Source: Halodesulfovibrio sp.
GTDB taxonomy: Bacteria > Desulfobacterota > Desulfovibrionia > Desulfovibrionales > Desulfovibrionaceae
Length of the DNA stretch: 64,000 nt
NCBI RefSeq assembly: GCF_025210605.1
Contig: NZ_JAOARI010000019.1
Location: 1 to 64,000 of the forward strand
Direction: 5' to 3'
Below, one piece after another: positions 26,364 through 35,452 of the stretch. The position numbers and the translations under genes are program-made. Positions within the stretch are counted from its first letter, which is position 1. Each line of letters opens with the position of its first letter. Under the pieces are notes generated by a model, which did not search any database, was not told the DNA's origin, and worked only from the letters and a program-made list of their open reading frames with translations.

Positions 26364-27257
26364 ATGAAAGACTACGCTAAAGCACAGCTTACATCACGCA
26401 TTCTTATTGAATCTCTTCCATATATTAAGCACTTTCACGGTGAAATTGTTGTCATCAAATATGGTGGTCACGCAATGAAGGACGAAGAGCTTGGTCGTGC
26501 ATTTGCTCAGAACATTGCTCTTTTAAAGTACGTAGGGTTAAAACCGATAATCGTACACGGCGGTGGTCCCCAGATTGGTAAAATGCTTGACGCTCTTAAC
26601 ATTACCTGCCAGTTCCGCGAAGGACAGCGAGTCACCGATGAAGCAACTATGGATGTTGTAGAAATGGTGCTTGTGGGTAAAGTTAATAAAGAGATTGTTA
26701 ACAAGCTTAATCTGGCTGACTGCAAAGCCGTAGGACTTTCCGGCAAAGATGGAACTCTATTACGTGCCCGCAAATTACAGATGGTCGTTGATACAAACGA
26801 CAAGGCACCAGAGATCATTGATCTGGGAAAAGTTGGAGAGGTTATTGGCGTAGAATCAGGGCTGCTTCAAGGATTGCTTTCACAGGGCTATACACCGGTC
26901 ATAGCTCCTGTAGGCGTCGATGTTGAAGGGAATACCTACAATATTAATGCAGATTCCGTTGCAGGCGCTGTTGCAGGCGCATTGCGCGCGAAGCGCCTTT
27001 TGCTACTCACAGATGTAGCAGGAATTCTTGATGCAGATAAAAACCTGCTGGAAGAACTAACAATTAAAGAAACACTTGAACTATTCGATGATGGCACACT
27101 GCAAGGCGGCATGATTCCAAAAGTCAAATGCTGTCTGGAAGCGATTGGCGAAGGTGTTGGACGAGCAACCATCCTTGATGGTCGAGTTGAAAACTCTGTG
27201 CTTCTGGAACTGTTCACCGACAGCGGCATTGGCACACAGATTCTAGGGAATCGCTAG
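26364..27257 (+). CDS. argB: ArgB, acetylglutamate kinase (297 aa)
   Basis: The enzyme phosphorylates N-acetylglutamate in arginine synthesis. The amino-acid kinase fold is clear: [10 protein letters not shown] (phosphate lysine, about residue 30), [10 protein letters not shown] (glycine loop, about 55-64), [12 protein letters not shown] (substrate site, about 190) and [10 protein letters not shown]. The length is typical and the N-terminal helix needed by hexameric, arginine-inhibited forms is present (residues 1-20), so feedback by arginine is possible. A weak AGGAC site precedes the ATG. It is the second gene after hslU and ends before a shared terminator. Confidence 0.95.
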   Translation: MKDYAKAQLTSRILIESLPYIKHFHGEIVVIKYGGHAMKDEELGRAFAQNIALLKYVGLKPIIVHGGGPQIGKMLDALNITCQFREGQRVTDEATMDVVEMVLVGKVNKEIVNKLNLADCKAVGLSGKDGTLLRARKLQMVVDTNDKAPEIIDLGKVGEVIGVESGLLQGLLSQGYTPVIAPVGVDVEGNTYNINADSVAGAVAGALRAKRLLLLTDVAGILDADKNLLEELTIKETLELFDDGTLQGGMIPKVKCCLEAIGEGVGRATILDGRVENSVLLELFTDSGIGTQILGNR

Positions 27258-27346
27258 CACAAAACGTTTCAACATCTCTATGCCACTAGGTCATACGACC
27301 TAAGCCAGTTAAAGAAAACGTACCAACGTTTCTTCATAAATAGAAC

Positions 27347-27384
27347 AGAAAGGCTGCTCTCCACATGGAAAGCAGCCTTTCTTT
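27347..27384. terminator. Bidirectional terminator between argB and the 2-oxoacid oxidoreductase
   Basis: A 12-bp stem (AGAAAGGCTGCT with AGCAGCCTTTCT) lies between two convergent genes. Confidence 0.9.
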
Positions 27385-27410
27385 GTCTCAATAAAAAACT
27401 ACGCAAACTG

Positions 27411-28262
27411 TTAGCAGTACTTTTTCACTACTTTTTTAAACGCGATGCTATCCACCTTTTCTGTACCAAGGGGATATACCAACTCTTTTGGGAGATGCCC
27501 GCCATATGCCGGACGATCGTTCGTAAATAATACACCGATTGGAATTTTGTCACCAAATTCATTTGCTTTTTGAATTGCAGCATCCCAACTGGTAGGGTCA
27601 TGGTCTTCGCCCAGCTCGTAACACCGTTTTTTATACCACCCAAACGTATTTACCTTATTGAATGATACACAAGGCTGGAACACATCAACAAGAGCAAACC
27701 CAGGATGTTTTACGGCAGCTTTCAGTGTTTCCACCAAATGCGGTATATTGCCGGAAAAAGAACGAGCAACAAAGTTTGCGCGCATAGAGATAGCCACTTC
27801 TACAGGATTGAATGGAGCATTAGTGACTCCCATCGGCTGGGTTTTAGTAATCTGCCCCTCAAGGGTTGTTGGACTGGCTTGCCCCTTAGTCAATCCGTAT
27901 ACCTGATTATCATGAACCAAAGCCACCATATCAACATTACGACGAATGGCTGCTAGAAAATGATTCCCACCTTCCCCGTACATACACCCATCGCCGCTTG
28001 GAGCAATAACGGTTAATTCTGGATTCACTATTTTAACAGCTTGCGCTGGTGGAAGCGCCCTGCCATGCAGTCCGTTAAAACCATTGGCTGTAATATAATG
28101 TGGAATTTTAGCAGCCTGACCAATACCGGAAATAATAGCCGCTTTATGCGGAGGAATATCAAGTTCAGCCAAAGTTTGCTTGAGTGCTTTCAGTATGTCG
28201 AAGTTACCACAACCGGGGCACCATGCTTCATTGTAATGACCATAATCGTTAATATCTCGCAT
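27411..28262 (-). CDS. 2-oxoacid:ferredoxin oxidoreductase, beta subunit (283 aa)
   Basis: This is the thiamine-diphosphate subunit. WCPGCG (15-20) supplies cluster or cofactor contacts. The TPP site is [13 protein letters not shown] (about 90-102) with [10 protein letters not shown] about 30 residues later. It oxidises a 2-oxoacid to its acyl-CoA and reduces ferredoxin in the cytoplasm. Substrate (2-oxoglutarate, pyruvate or branched-chain) cannot be told from the sequence alone. It lies five bases after the alpha subunit gene; GAGGAG precedes the ATG. No separate four-cluster delta ferredoxin gene is next to it. Confidence 0.9.
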   Translation of the reverse strand: MRDINDYGHYNEAWCPGCGNFDILKALKQTLAELDIPPHKAAIISGIGQAAKIPHYITANGFNGLHGRALPPAQAVKIVNPELTVIAPSGDGCMYGEGGNHFLAAIRRNVDMVALVHDNQVYGLTKGQASPTTLEGQITKTQPMGVTNAPFNPVEVAISMRANFVARSFSGNIPHLVETLKAAVKHPGFALVDVFQPCVSFNKVNTFGWYKKRCYELGEDHDPTSWDAAIQKANEFGDKIPIGVLFTNDRPAYGGHLPKELVYPLGTEKVDSIAFKKVVKKYC

Positions 28263-28267
28263 TGCGC

Positions 28268-29956
28268 CTACTCCTCATACATCTTATCAATAATGTGACC
28301 TGCGGTTATCGGGCGTCCGTCATACCTGCTGATAATTTTCTCAATCGGGATACAAGTAAGTCCCTTTAATAGCCAAGCAAACTGTGCATTGGAATTTCCT
28401 TCGATACACACGCGCTTCTTGGCATTATTCAGATAATGCGAGAACTGCATTGTGTCGAGCGGCCAAACCTGAGAAAAACTTATTACAGCAACATCTTCAC
28501 CACGCTCTGTCATAACCGCGGCTGCTTCGCGAACAGCACCTTCGACTGACCCCCAGCAAATAAGCAACGTATCGGGATGTTCCCCCCCATAATAACGAGG
28601 GGGGATAACTTCGTTGCGTATGCTGTTTTCTTTCAAGAGCATTTTTTCTACCATAACATTACGCAGCTGCTTATCTTCGGTGATATTGCCACGCTCATTA
28701 TGTGCATGACTATCGGCAAGGACGATTGATTTACCCATACCCGGTAAACGCCTTGGCGAAACACCATCCTTTGTCAGCAGATACCGCTTGTAGGCTTCAG
28801 GATGCTCATCTGAATAGTCTGGAGTATGCACCTGACACAATTGGTGCATGTCGTATGTATCCACACTTTGCAGAGCATCAGCGAGAAACTGGTCCGTCAA
28901 AATAATTACCGGTGTCTGATATTTTTCGGAGTAACAGATAGCTTTATGCCCAATCTCAAAACACTCTTCTACGGAGCTTGGTGCATAGATAATTCTTGGA
29001 AACTCGCCATGTCCGCCAAACATAGCAAAAAGCAAGTCTCCTTGCTCCGTGCGTGTCGGCATACCAGTTGCTGGTCCCGGACGTTGCGCAAGAACGACAA
29101 CGACTGGCTGTTCCATAATACCAGCGAGGCTGACAGCTTCTGTCATTAAAGCAAAACCACCGCCTGATGTAGGAACAATAGAAGGCGCACCCGCATATGA
29201 AGCTCCCAGCGCCATATTTAAAGCAGCAATTTCATCCTCAACCTGCTCTACCACTACACCCATTTCTTTCGAATGGTTAATAAGAGTCTGAGCAACAGAA
29301 GACCCCGGTGTCATAGGATAAAATGAACAGAACTTAACACCAGCAGCAAGCGCACCCAACGCTATACTTGTATTGCCGTTAACCAGCATTCGATCTTGAT
29401 GAGCATACATTTCCGGAAGCCGTGAACACTTGTCTGCAACTTGCTGACTCCATTCATATGCGCCTTGCAATGTTGCAATATTATCCTCAATAACTTTCTC
29501 ACCTTTCGGTGCAAATCGTTCGGATAAAAGCTGCTTCGGCAATGCACTATCTAACCCAAGCAGCGCGCATAGCACTCCGAGGGCAACAACATTTTCATAT
29601 AGTGGTTTAGGCGCAAGTTCAGCAAAGGGTATGCTGACGCATTGCTTGCCCATTGCATTCAACTTATCACTTAAAATAACAGTTCCGTCTTCATGCAGCA
29701 TTTCGAAATGCTGAGAAACAGCGTCCTGATCGAATGCAAACAAAATGTCACAGGTATCAGAAGAAGAATATTGTGGTTGATCGCTTATGCGTAGTCGAAA
29801 AGAATTATGTCCACCACGAATACGGGACATGTAGTATTGAGTTGCAAAAATTTCATACCCTGCACCAGTTAACACCTTACTCAACAACTCACCAACGGTT
29901 ACCAGTCCCTGACCAGCAGCACCGGCGATAATTATAGTTCTGTCAAATGTAGCCAC
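28268..29956 (-). CDS. 2-oxoacid:ferredoxin oxidoreductase, fused gamma-alpha subunit (562 aa)
   Basis: Residues 1-190 form the gamma domain ([30 protein letters not shown]). Residues 200-560 form the alpha domain ([35 protein letters not shown], and a transketolase-C-like end). This gamma-alpha fusion is the KorA-type architecture. GTG at 29956 is the start, with GGAGG four bases upstream. It is the first gene of a two-gene operon with the beta subunit. The enzyme likely links organic-acid oxidation to ferredoxin and so to the cell's membrane redox complexes. Confidence 0.9.
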   Translation of the reverse strand: MATFDRTIIIAGAAGQGLVTVGELLSKVLTGAGYEIFATQYYMSRIRGGHNSFRLRISDQPQYSSSDTCDILFAFDQDAVSQHFEMLHEDGTVILSDKLNAMGKQCVSIPFAELAPKPLYENVVALGVLCALLGLDSALPKQLLSERFAPKGEKVIEDNIATLQGAYEWSQQVADKCSRLPEMYAHQDRMLVNGNTSIALGALAAGVKFCSFYPMTPGSSVAQTLINHSKEMGVVVEQVEDEIAALNMALGASYAGAPSIVPTSGGGFALMTEAVSLAGIMEQPVVVVLAQRPGPATGMPTRTEQGDLLFAMFGGHGEFPRIIYAPSSVEECFEIGHKAICYSEKYQTPVIILTDQFLADALQSVDTYDMHQLCQVHTPDYSDEHPEAYKRYLLTKDGVSPRRLPGMGKSIVLADSHAHNERGNITEDKQLRNVMVEKMLLKENSIRNEVIPPRYYGGEHPDTLLICWGSVEGAVREAAAVMTERGEDVAVISFSQVWPLDTMQFSHYLNNAKKRVCIEGNSNAQFAWLLKGLTCIPIEKIISRYDGRPITAGHIIDKMYEE

Positions 29957-30167
29957 AAAACCTCCAATAAAAGAAAAACTGAGGTTGTAGGAAAGTTACA
30001 TGTAACACTATCAGATAACTGACTCTGACAAAAGTTCTTCTAACAATATCTGTTTGTTATGACTTACCGATTAATACAGCATAACTTTTCCATCAAACTG
30101 TAGATACCCCTTTCAACTACTCTCTGGTCAACATTTTTTCACTTTCAATTCTACTAATTGCTACAGC

Positions 30168-30515
30168 TTATGCATCTCGATTCTGAAGATATTCAACAGC
30201 CCAATCATTCAAGCTATCAAACGAAGGAATAAGTTTTTTTCCAATTTCCGTCAGAGAATATTCAACGACAGGGGGAACTTCTGGATACGCTGTCCGATTA
30301 ATTATACCATTTTTTTCCAGACTTCTAAGCTGCTGCGTGAGCATTTTTTGTGTAATTTTAGGCATTAGTTTACGCAGCTGCCCAAAGCGTTTTTCTCCCT
30401 TTGCAAGATTCCAAATTATTTGCGGCACCCATTTGCCTGAAAGAATTTCAAATGCAACTTCAAGCTCATATGTATAACTGCTGCAACTAACTTTATTTGT
30501 TCTATCTTCTGGCAT
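30168..30515 (-). CDS. HxlR/DUF24-family transcription regulator (115 aa)
   Basis: A winged helix fills most of the protein: FEILSGKWVPQIIWNLAKG, RFGQLRKLMPKITQKMLTQQ and the wing region INRTAYPEVPPVVEYSLT. A single cysteine (C11) lies just before the domain, in the place where YodB/HypR-type members sense electrophiles or disulfide stress. Only a weak ribosome site is present. It diverges from the iron alcohol dehydrogenase gene, and a TTAC-N5-GTAA box lies between them, so it probably controls that gene and itself. Confidence 0.9.
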   Translation of the reverse strand: MPEDRTNKVSCSSYTYELEVAFEILSGKWVPQIIWNLAKGEKRFGQLRKLMPKITQKMLTQQLRSLEKNGIINRTAYPEVPPVVEYSLTEIGKKLIPSFDSLNDWAVEYLQNRDA

Positions 30516-30680
30516 TCAAGTCACCCTATATCTGGCTATTATATCACACAAACACCAATTACTATTGGGTATGCAATTACGTTTTTCTACTCGCTTTATG
30601 CGAATCTGCACTCGCATAAGCACACATCTATACCATTTTAAACAAAAATTGGACACCCCCGGTACAGCCTTTACGGGTAG

Positions 30681-30693
30681 TTACTTTTTGTAA
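30681..30693. promoter_or_regulatory. TTAC-N5-GTAA box, HxlR-family operator candidate
   Basis: The sequence is TTAC-TTTTT-GTAA. The B. subtilis HxlR-family regulator CatR is described as binding TTAC-N5-GTAA. The box lies inside a larger dyad (GTTACT ... AGTAAC, 30680-30702) between divergent hxlR-like and adh genes. The rest of 30516-30952 shows only the palindrome at 30911. Confidence 0.45.
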
Positions 30694-30910
30694 ACCAGTA
30701 ACCAATTCTACACTACTGTACCGAAAAGTGCGTACTTTACAGGTTAATTGAAATATTGTTTATACATTCTCGTCTGTGAATCCAACACAGAAAATTAATG
30801 TTGTGGTCGTCGCACAATTTTTGTTTTGCAATACTAAATCAGCAAGATTCTAACTATACACTGCAAGTTACCACTCTTTATTATTACAAAGCAGCCCCTG
30901 ACCTATTAAT

Positions 30911-30922
30911 TGTGTCGACACA
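30911..30922. promoter_or_regulatory. Perfect palindrome TGTGTCGACACA before the alcohol dehydrogenase
   Basis: This 12-bp perfect palindrome ends 30 bases before the ATG and is followed by TATATATTT, which may be a -10 region. It is an operator candidate. Confidence 0.35.
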
Positions 30923-30952
30923 GTATATATTTAACCTTCTGGAGTACTATAT

Positions 30953-32104
30953 ATGGCTCGTTTTACTATCCCAAGAGATGTTTATTTTGGCGAAAACACA
31001 ATCGAAGAATTAAAAAACCTGCAAGGGCAAAAGGCTGTTCTGGTTATTAGCGGTGGCTCTATTAAGAGAAACGGTGGACTTGCTAAAATCGAAGGCTACC
31101 TTGCTGAGGCAGGAATTGAGACCCGTTTGTTTGAAGGCGTGGAAGCAGACCCTTCTGACACTACTGTCATGAAAGGGGTAGCTCTGATGAATGAATTCCA
31201 GCCAGACCTTATTATCGGAATCGGCGGTGGTTCACCAATTGATGCAGCAAAAGCCATGTGGATTTTCTACGAAAACCCTGACTTCACTTTCGAGCAGGCT
31301 GCAATTCCTTTCAACCTTCCGCAACTTCGTAAAAAAGCACGATTTGTTGCTATTCCGACAACAAGCGGCACAGGTACAGAGGTGACTTCCTTCTCAATTA
31401 TCACGAGTGAGAATACCGAACTTAAATACCCTATTGCCGACTTCAATATTACGCCGGATCTGGCTATTGTTGATACAAATCTGGCGCAGACCATGCCAGC
31501 ACACCTTGTCGCCCACACAGGTATGGATGCCCTTACGCACTCTTTAGAAGCATATGTATCAATTATGGCTAATGAATTAACTGATGCACTTGCTATGAAA
31601 TCTATTGAAATGATTCAGGAGTATCTTGTTGCTTCATACAACGGAGACACAAACGCTCGCTCTAAAATGCATCTTTCCCAATGTCTTGCGGGGATGTCTT
31701 TTTCAAATGCTATTTTAGGCATTGTGCACAGCATGGCGCATAAAACAGGCAGAATGTTCAGCATTCCACACGGCTGTGCCAATGCAATATACCTCCCTGC
31801 TGCGATTCGTTTTAACGCAGTAGAAGCAGGCGAAAAGTATGCAGACATCGCAGCCCGCCTCAACCTTAAAGGCACAACCACTGAAGAGCGTGTAGAGGCT
31901 CTTATCAGGTTCGTTGAAGAGCTGAACCGCGCACTTAACATCCCAACCTCTCTTCAAGAGTTTGGCGTACCGGAATCTACTTTCCTTGAAAATCTGGACA
32001 TAATCGCAGAAGGAGCCGTCGGCGATCCGTGCACCAGCACAAACCCTCGACCAATCTCAGTGGCACAAATGAAAGATCTCTTCTTGGAGGTTTACTACGG
32101 CTAA
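30953..32104 (+). CDS. Iron-containing alcohol dehydrogenase (class III, 383 aa)
   Basis: The NAD site is GIGGGSPIDAAK (89-100). Iron ligands align in spacing with E. coli FucO: D192, H196 (MDALTHSLEA), H259 and H273. Further family marks are PTTSGTGTEVTSF (135-147) and IPHGCANA. It interconverts short alcohols and aldehydes with NAD(H) in the cytoplasm; in sulfate reducers such enzymes oxidise ethanol or other alcohols. The ribosome site CTGGAG lies about ten bases upstream. It is monocistronic, divergent from the HxlR regulator, and ends at a shared terminator. Confidence 0.95.
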   Translation: MARFTIPRDVYFGENTIEELKNLQGQKAVLVISGGSIKRNGGLAKIEGYLAEAGIETRLFEGVEADPSDTTVMKGVALMNEFQPDLIIGIGGGSPIDAAKAMWIFYENPDFTFEQAAIPFNLPQLRKKARFVAIPTTSGTGTEVTSFSIITSENTELKYPIADFNITPDLAIVDTNLAQTMPAHLVAHTGMDALTHSLEAYVSIMANELTDALAMKSIEMIQEYLVASYNGDTNARSKMHLSQCLAGMSFSNAILGIVHSMAHKTGRMFSIPHGCANAIYLPAAIRFNAVEAGEKYADIAARLNLKGTTTEERVEALIRFVEELNRALNIPTSLQEFGVPESTFLENLDIIAEGAVGDPCTSTNPRPISVAQMKDLFLEVYYG

Positions 32105-32130
32105 CACCCTTGCATCTTCTCTCTAACAAT

Positions 32131-32170
32131 AAAAAAGTCCCCGCAACACAAGATGTTGCGGGGACTTTTT
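32131..32170. terminator. Bidirectional terminator between adh and ferritin genes
   Basis: A stem of about 15 bp (AAAGTCCCCGCAACA with TGTTGCGGGGACTTT) lies between convergent genes, with A and T runs on either side. Confidence 0.95.
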
Positions 32171-32182
32171 GACTGGAAAAAA

Positions 32183-32689
32183 TTATTTTACTGGCGGAGT
32201 AAAAACACGTTGTCCAAGTTCAGAGTCAAGCATCAGCATTCCCTGACCTTCGCCACCGATCATTTTAAGCTTGCCAAGAACATCATTAACAGAATCTTCT
32301 TCCTCAACCTGTTCAGAAACAAACCACTGGAGGAAAATATTTGTTGCATGGTCACGCTCATCAATAGCAAGATTAACAAGGTCATTGATGCGGGATGTCA
32401 CAAGCTGCTCGTGTGCAAGTGTTTCTTCAAAAACTGCAATTGTACCAGCCCAATCATGCTCTGGAGCTTCAATTGGCTGAAGAATTACACGTCCGCCACG
32501 CTCATTGATGTAATCATAAAATTTAGTAGCATGAAAAAGTTCTTCCTGAGCCTGTGCACGCATCCATTGTGCAAAGCCACCCATACCTTTGTCAGCAAAG
32601 TAAGCGGACATGGAAAGGTACAGGTAACTGGAGAACATTTCCCATTTCACTTGATCATTTAATGCTTGGTTCATTTTTTCAGACAACAT
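32183..32689 (-). CDS. Ferritin (168 aa)
   Basis: A four-helix bundle starts with MNQALNDQVKWEMFSSYLYL. Ferroxidase residues are visible: E17, Y24, E49/E50 and H53 (QEELFHA), then E94-type glutamate (FEETLAHEQ). It oxidises Fe(II) and stores it in the cytoplasm, which also protects an anaerobe against oxygen damage. The start at 32689 follows AAGGAG; an upstream extension to 32821 has no site and no homology. No Fur-like box was identified with confidence upstream. Confidence 0.95.
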   Translation of the reverse strand: MLSEKMNQALNDQVKWEMFSSYLYLSMSAYFADKGMGGFAQWMRAQAQEELFHATKFYDYINERGGRVILQPIEAPEHDWAGTIAVFEETLAHEQLVTSRINDLVNLAIDERDHATNIFLQWFVSEQVEEEDSVNDVLGKLKMIGGEGQGMLMLDSELGQRVFTPPVK

Positions 32690-32949
32690 CAAAAGTCTCC
32701 TTATAATACTAGATAATGCACGGAATCGTATACTAACAAGCCTGTCCGGTGTGCAAATCAGGCTGTCATTTAAGGCTGCCAGACAATTTCTTTGGCATGT
32801 TGAGGTATAAAAAGCAACCAACGGAACACCACATATGCCTCAGTGACAAAAGTAATTTGCAGTGAAAAACATAATACTGTATCAGCGTATTTCGCAAACA
32901 AACATTAACATCAGACTGCATTGTATGCGTAGTCTGAAGGGAGCTTTAT

Positions 32950-33159
32950 ATGTGGGGTTCTTCAAGCTGGAAGCGAAGTGCTGAAACAACCATTCCATGT
33001 AAAGAATGCAAAAAGCCTCTTACCGTAAAACGCAGCTGCCAGCATGTGTACATGGAGTGTAGCCACTGTAAGAAAAAAAGCGACATTTCATTATATCTGC
33101 AAGAAATGGATGACGCGTTAGAAGCGTTCATGGAAGGCGTTTACTGCGACAGGATTTAA
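32950..33159 (+). CDS. Small zinc-ribbon protein, dual CxxC (69 aa)
   Basis: Two CxxC knuckles (C17-x2-C20 and C37-x2-C40) with an intervening CQH are typical of a zinc ribbon; the C-terminal 25 residues form an acidic helix (LYLQEMDDALEAFMEG). Small dual-CxxC proteins are frequent in Desulfovibrio, and relatives can be selenoproteins; here no in-frame UGA is seen. AGGGAG precedes the ATG. Its last four bases overlap the stop of the convergent PAPS-reductase-like gene. A nucleic-acid or redox role is possible; none is shown. Confidence 0.8.
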   Translation: MWGSSSWKRSAETTIPCKECKKPLTVKRSCQHVYMECSHCKKKSDISLYLQEMDDALEAFMEGVYCDRI

Positions 33160-33845
33160 AAATATCCGAGGCTTCGCAGCATATCCATTTTAGCTTCTTT
33201 ATCACCATCACGACCGGAACGCTCTTCACCGCCGTCACATGGCTTGGTGCATGGCACGCAGCCTAAAGAACGGTATCCGGAATCATACAGCGGGCAGTAT
33301 GGCAAGTTAAATTGCATTGTATATGCCCAAATATCCATTTCAGTAAAATTCAACACTGGATGCATCATAAGGCAGGCTGGCCGATCTCTTTGCTCACGCA
33401 ACGGACGGTCCCTGTCTGGATGTTCATCTTTGCGGATTCCCGTCAATAAAACTTCTATATCCTGCTGCTTAACCCCTCTGCTCAGGGGTTCAATTTTAAG
33501 GTCTGCACAGCAAGTAATTTTATCCTGCGCTATCGGATACTGTGACATATCCACTTCAGGACGCACAATGGTAAGGTCAATACCCCAATCCTGCGTCAAC
33601 GTGTCCCGATGGTGCAATACTTCAGGAAATTTGCATCCTGTGTCAATATTAAGCGCAGTCACACACTCAACGCCCATTTCTGCTAAAATATTCTTCCACA
33701 TATGCAGTGTTACGGTAGAGTCTTTACCGCCTGTCCACGCAACGGAAATATTGTCTGCACCATATTCCGCAGCTACTTGTCGCAACTCATTTTGAGCAGC
33801 TTCTATCTTTCTCTCGAGCATAATATTCTCTAGTTCATAGCCCAT
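33156..33845 (-). CDS. PAPS reductase/PP-loop family protein (229 aa)
   Basis: The ATP pyrophosphatase loop is AWTGGKDSTVTLH (about 36-48). The family arginine/histidine blocks follow (LTGIRKDEHPDRD) and the end is cysteine-bearing (LGCVPCTKPCDG). This is the phosphoadenosine-phosphosulfate reductase (CysH-like) fold. Since sulfate reducers make sulfide by the dissimilatory route, assimilatory APS/PAPS reduction is not certain; many such proteins act on other adenylated or tRNA substrates. The start is the ATG at 33845, although no strong ribosome site is seen. No cys genes lie nearby. Confidence 0.85.
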   Translation of the reverse strand: MGYELENIMLERKIEAAQNELRQVAAEYGADNISVAWTGGKDSTVTLHMWKNILAEMGVECVTALNIDTGCKFPEVLHHRDTLTQDWGIDLTIVRPEVDMSQYPIAQDKITCCADLKIEPLSRGVKQQDIEVLLTGIRKDEHPDRDRPLREQRDRPACLMMHPVLNFTEMDIWAYTMQFNLPYCPLYDSGYRSLGCVPCTKPCDGGEERSGRDGDKEAKMDMLRSLGYF

Positions 33846-34282
33846 AGTAATTTAAAACCAGCGATACACTGTACCATAACTGGCTTTACAATCAAGATGA
33901 GATGGTCAGATTAGTCGCAAGCAGACCTGAAAATTAATCGATTTATTATCAAACAGTTATATACATGAGCACACATAACATGTCTGCATGATGATGAAGC
34001 GGTCTGTTGTATTTATGTGCTGATAATTCATTCTGTACCAAGCAAATTGCGTACAGACACAGCAAACACAGTGTTCCCCTACTCACTTATGCCAGCGTAG
34101 GCAATAGACAAAAAAGGCAAAAATAGAATCATACATAGAACCAGCCAGCACGTATTCATTATATACGCACACCAAACTGGTTCATTATTCAGAGAACATT
34201 CAAGTTTTTTTCAATTTCGGCTTGACTGACTGCACAATGCTGCATATAACCCTCCTCACGTTGTTAGCGACGTACCTAAAGC
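33846..34282. other. Intergenic region before the tRNA-Arg array
   Basis: This holds the leftward promoter for the 33156 gene and the rightward promoter for tRNA-Arg. I saw no open frame with a ribosome site and no strong hairpin. Confidence 0.4.
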
Positions 34283-34359
34283 GGGGATGTAGCTCAGTTG
34301 GATAGAGTACCTGGCTACGAACCAGTTGGTCGGGAGTTCGAATCTTCCCATCCCCGCCA
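34283..34359 (+). tRNA. tRNA-Arg(ACG), copy 1
   Basis: A 77-base gene: acceptor GGGGATG with CATCCCC, anticodon ACG in the loop CTACGAA, T loop TTCGAAT, discriminator G and encoded CCA. A34 must be converted to inosine by TadA to read CGU/CGC/CGA. Confidence 0.97.
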
Positions 34360-34370
34360 TAGATCATAAA

Positions 34371-34399
34371 GCCTGTCAGTTTTGCTGACAGGCGTTTTT
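34371..34399 (+). terminator. Terminator of tRNA-Arg copy 1
   Basis: GCCTGTCAG and CTGACAGGC with a five-base loop, then GTTTTT. Confidence 0.9.
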
Positions 34400-34575
34400 C
34401 TTCCAAAGAAAAATAGATGTTGCTAATACTACGAGTCAGATTTTTTTGATTAGTTTAAAAAATTGCTTGACGTTGACGAGAGTTGGCAATATACACCCTC
34501 TCGCTGTGACACAAGTCGCAATACAAATTTTAGTTAGGTTGTGTTCGTTAAACAAACGCAATCTCAACATCCTGC

Positions 34576-34652
34576 GGGGATGTAGCTCAGTTGGATAGAG
34601 TACCTGGCTACGAACCAGTTGGTCGGGAGTTCGAATCTTCCCATCCCCGCCA
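34576..34652 (+). tRNA. tRNA-Arg(ACG), copy 2
   Basis: Identical to copy 1 over all 77 bases. First gene of the tandem ~182-bp array. Confidence 0.97.
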
Positions 34653-34757
34653 TTTTGATTTTAAATGTCCGTTAAGGATATTTACACGAGGGTGATACCC
34701 TCCCCAAGTAACAACAAAATTGTTACTTATATATATTGTGCGCTCGCACACCTCTGC

Positions 34758-34834
34758 GGGGATGTAGCTCAGTTGGATAGAGTACCTGGCTACGAACCAG
34801 TTGGTCGGGAGTTCGAATCTTCCCATCCCCGCCA
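34758..34834 (+). tRNA. tRNA-Arg(ACG), copy 3
   Basis: Identical to copy 1; second gene of the tandem array. Confidence 0.97.
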
Positions 34835-34940
34835 TTTTGATTTCAAATGTCCGTTAAGGATATTTACACGAGGGTGATACCCTCCCCCAAGTAACAACTA
34901 GATTGTTACTTATATATATTGTGCATTTGCACACCTCTGC

Positions 34941-35017
34941 GGGGATGTAGCTCAGTTGGATAGAGTACCTGGCTACGAACCAGTTGGTCGGGAGTTCGAA
35001 TCTTCCCATCCCCGCCA
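34941..35017 (+). tRNA. tRNA-Arg(ACG), copy 4
   Basis: Identical to copy 1; last gene of the tandem array, directly followed by a terminator. Confidence 0.97.
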
Positions 35018-35026
35018 CGCTTATAA

Positions 35027-35059
35027 AAGCTGCTAGTTTTCTGACTAGCAGCTTTTTTT
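35027..35059 (+). terminator. Terminator of the tRNA-Arg array
   Basis: AAGCTGCTAGT pairs with ACTAGCAGCTT and is followed by a run of seven T. Confidence 0.93.
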
Positions 35060-35452
35060 GTACCCTACTCCATACTCCCTTGCACCACATCATAGATCAG
35101 AGAAAGACACTTACTATATTTTTCTAATGACCACTCTAAAAAAACACCAAACACTTCTGTATGTAGCGCTTTAAAAAACAAATCGGACGTCTACCATACA
35201 TTGAGCGCCATTTTTCGTGCCTACCCTACACTAGACTTTTATTCCTTTTATTCTGGCCTTTCTAAACAACTCGTCACACGCACCCACCCTAGCCATATGC
35301 GTTTTTGCATCTAACGAATTGATGACACCTCTTTTTGATGCACATATTGACACAGGCTGCCTCATATTATACGCGTTTTAATTACATTCAACCAAATATT
35401 TTAAATGGTTAGAATAAAAACACAACATAACGAACCATATTCAGGAAAAAAC
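35060..35452. other. Intergenic region before the lipoprotein gene
   Basis: AT-rich; it should contain the lipoprotein promoter, but no convincing box was identified. No gene, repeat or strong dyad was seen. Confidence 0.4.

Larger units (their letters stand above)
34576..35017 (+). repeat. Tandem array of tRNA-Arg units (three copies, period 182-183 bp)
   Basis: Three tRNA-Arg genes start at 34576, 34758 and 34941. The two ~105-base spacers are nearly identical and each contains two hairpins: GAGGGT-GAT-ACCCTC (34688-34702 in the first) and AAGTAACAA/TTGTTACTT (34706-34728 and 34889-34911). The loop of the latter differs (CAAAA versus CTAGA) while the stem is unchanged. Neither hairpin is followed by a T run, so they may guide RNA processing of one transcript. 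Confidence 0.9.

Noticed and set aside
33156..33845. Assimilatory PAPS reductase (cysH) naming
   Set aside because: No other sulfate-assimilation genes are near, and the family has many non-CysH members, so only the family name is given.
34483..35017. CRISPR array in the tRNA-Arg region
   Set aside because: The repeats are complete tRNA genes plus spacers duplicated together, not short repeats with unique spacers.
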